DNA of 7,180 bases from an uncultured Eubacteriales bacterium (GTDB lineage: Bacteria; Bacillota; Clostridia; Christensenellales; CAG-917): contig USEV01000039.1 in NCBI GenBank assembly GCA_900553825.1, positions 1-7,180 on the forward strand, in the 5' to 3' direction. The notes beneath the pieces were generated by a model. That model searched no databases. It worked only from the letters and a program-made list of their open reading frames with translations, and had not been told where the DNA came from. Made by a program: the position numbers and the translations under genes. Shown here one piece after another: positions 7,049 to 7,180 of the stretch. The number at the start of each line of letters is the position of its first letter. The stretch's first letter is position 1.

Positions 7049-7180
7049 ATGAAAAACGACGATATTTACGCAAACAGGATGAACCCCATCATACCCGGCA
7101 AATTCGCGGGGCTCGTGTGGCTTGTGATGCTGGTGGCGTCGCTCATCAGGAATGTGGTGCCCGTCGTCACGGGATTCTAC
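7049..7180 (+). CDS. Unidentified membrane protein, N-terminal fragment (runs off right edge)
   Basis: The frame from ATG 7049 is open to the window end (44 codons). The start is one base after the holA stop (TGA-T-ATG), so translation is probably coupled; no Shine-Dalgarno is visible. A polar N-terminus of about 18 residues, with MNPIIPGKF, is followed by a hydrophobic stretch (about 20-33) that looks like the first membrane helix, then RNVVPVVTG. I do not recognise the family from this fragment. Confidence 0.65.
   Translation, partial: MKNDDIYANRMNPIIPGKFAGLVWLVMLVASLIRNVVPVVTGFY

Overview
The window reads as chromosomal DNA from a GC-rich member of the Firmicutes/Clostridia (inference). 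Supporting signs are purine-rich Shine-Dalgarno sites, sigma-A-like promoters, a lipoprotein amino-acid binding protein, a clostridial-style branched-chain amino-acid cluster and a holA gene of Gram-positive type. The species cannot be named from the sequence. No mobile element, CRISPR array, tRNA or rRNA was seen.

Left part (1-2865, minus strand): a tight operon ilvB-ilvN-leuA. It encodes both subunits of acetohydroxyacid synthase and the first enzyme of the leucine branch; leuA runs off the left edge. The genes are separated by 7 nt (ilvB-ilvN) and overlap by 4 nt or lie 53 nt apart (ilvN-leuA, depending on the leuA start). A strong promoter (2950-2978) and a leader RNA with a long hairpin precede ilvB. 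IlvB is shorter than usual and carries Leu at the position of the conserved substrate-specificity and herbicide-site Trp.

Middle (2866-3161): a 296-nt divergent intergenic region. It holds the ilvB promoter, a promoter for the rightward transporter operon, and an AT-rich stretch with tandem ARG-box-like or CodY-box-like sequences and helically phased 11-mers. It is a plausible shared control region for amino-acid biosynthesis and uptake.

Right of that (3162-5935, plus strand): a three-gene polar amino-acid ABC importer, ending in a clear intrinsic terminator (5951-5984). It is the most unusual part of the window. The binding protein appears circularly permuted: the segment that normally ends the fold lies directly after the signal peptide, and the protein stops where that segment would normally begin. 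The ATPase carries about 110 extra residues, predicted as a helical hairpin, between its Q-loop and ABC signature, plus an acidic N-terminal extension of about 40 residues. The permease is ordinary. All core catalytic and ligand residues are present, so the system looks functional but remodelled.

Right end (6055-7180, plus strand): holA (DNA polymerase III delta subunit, TTG start), followed one base later by the start of an unidentified membrane protein that runs off the right edge.
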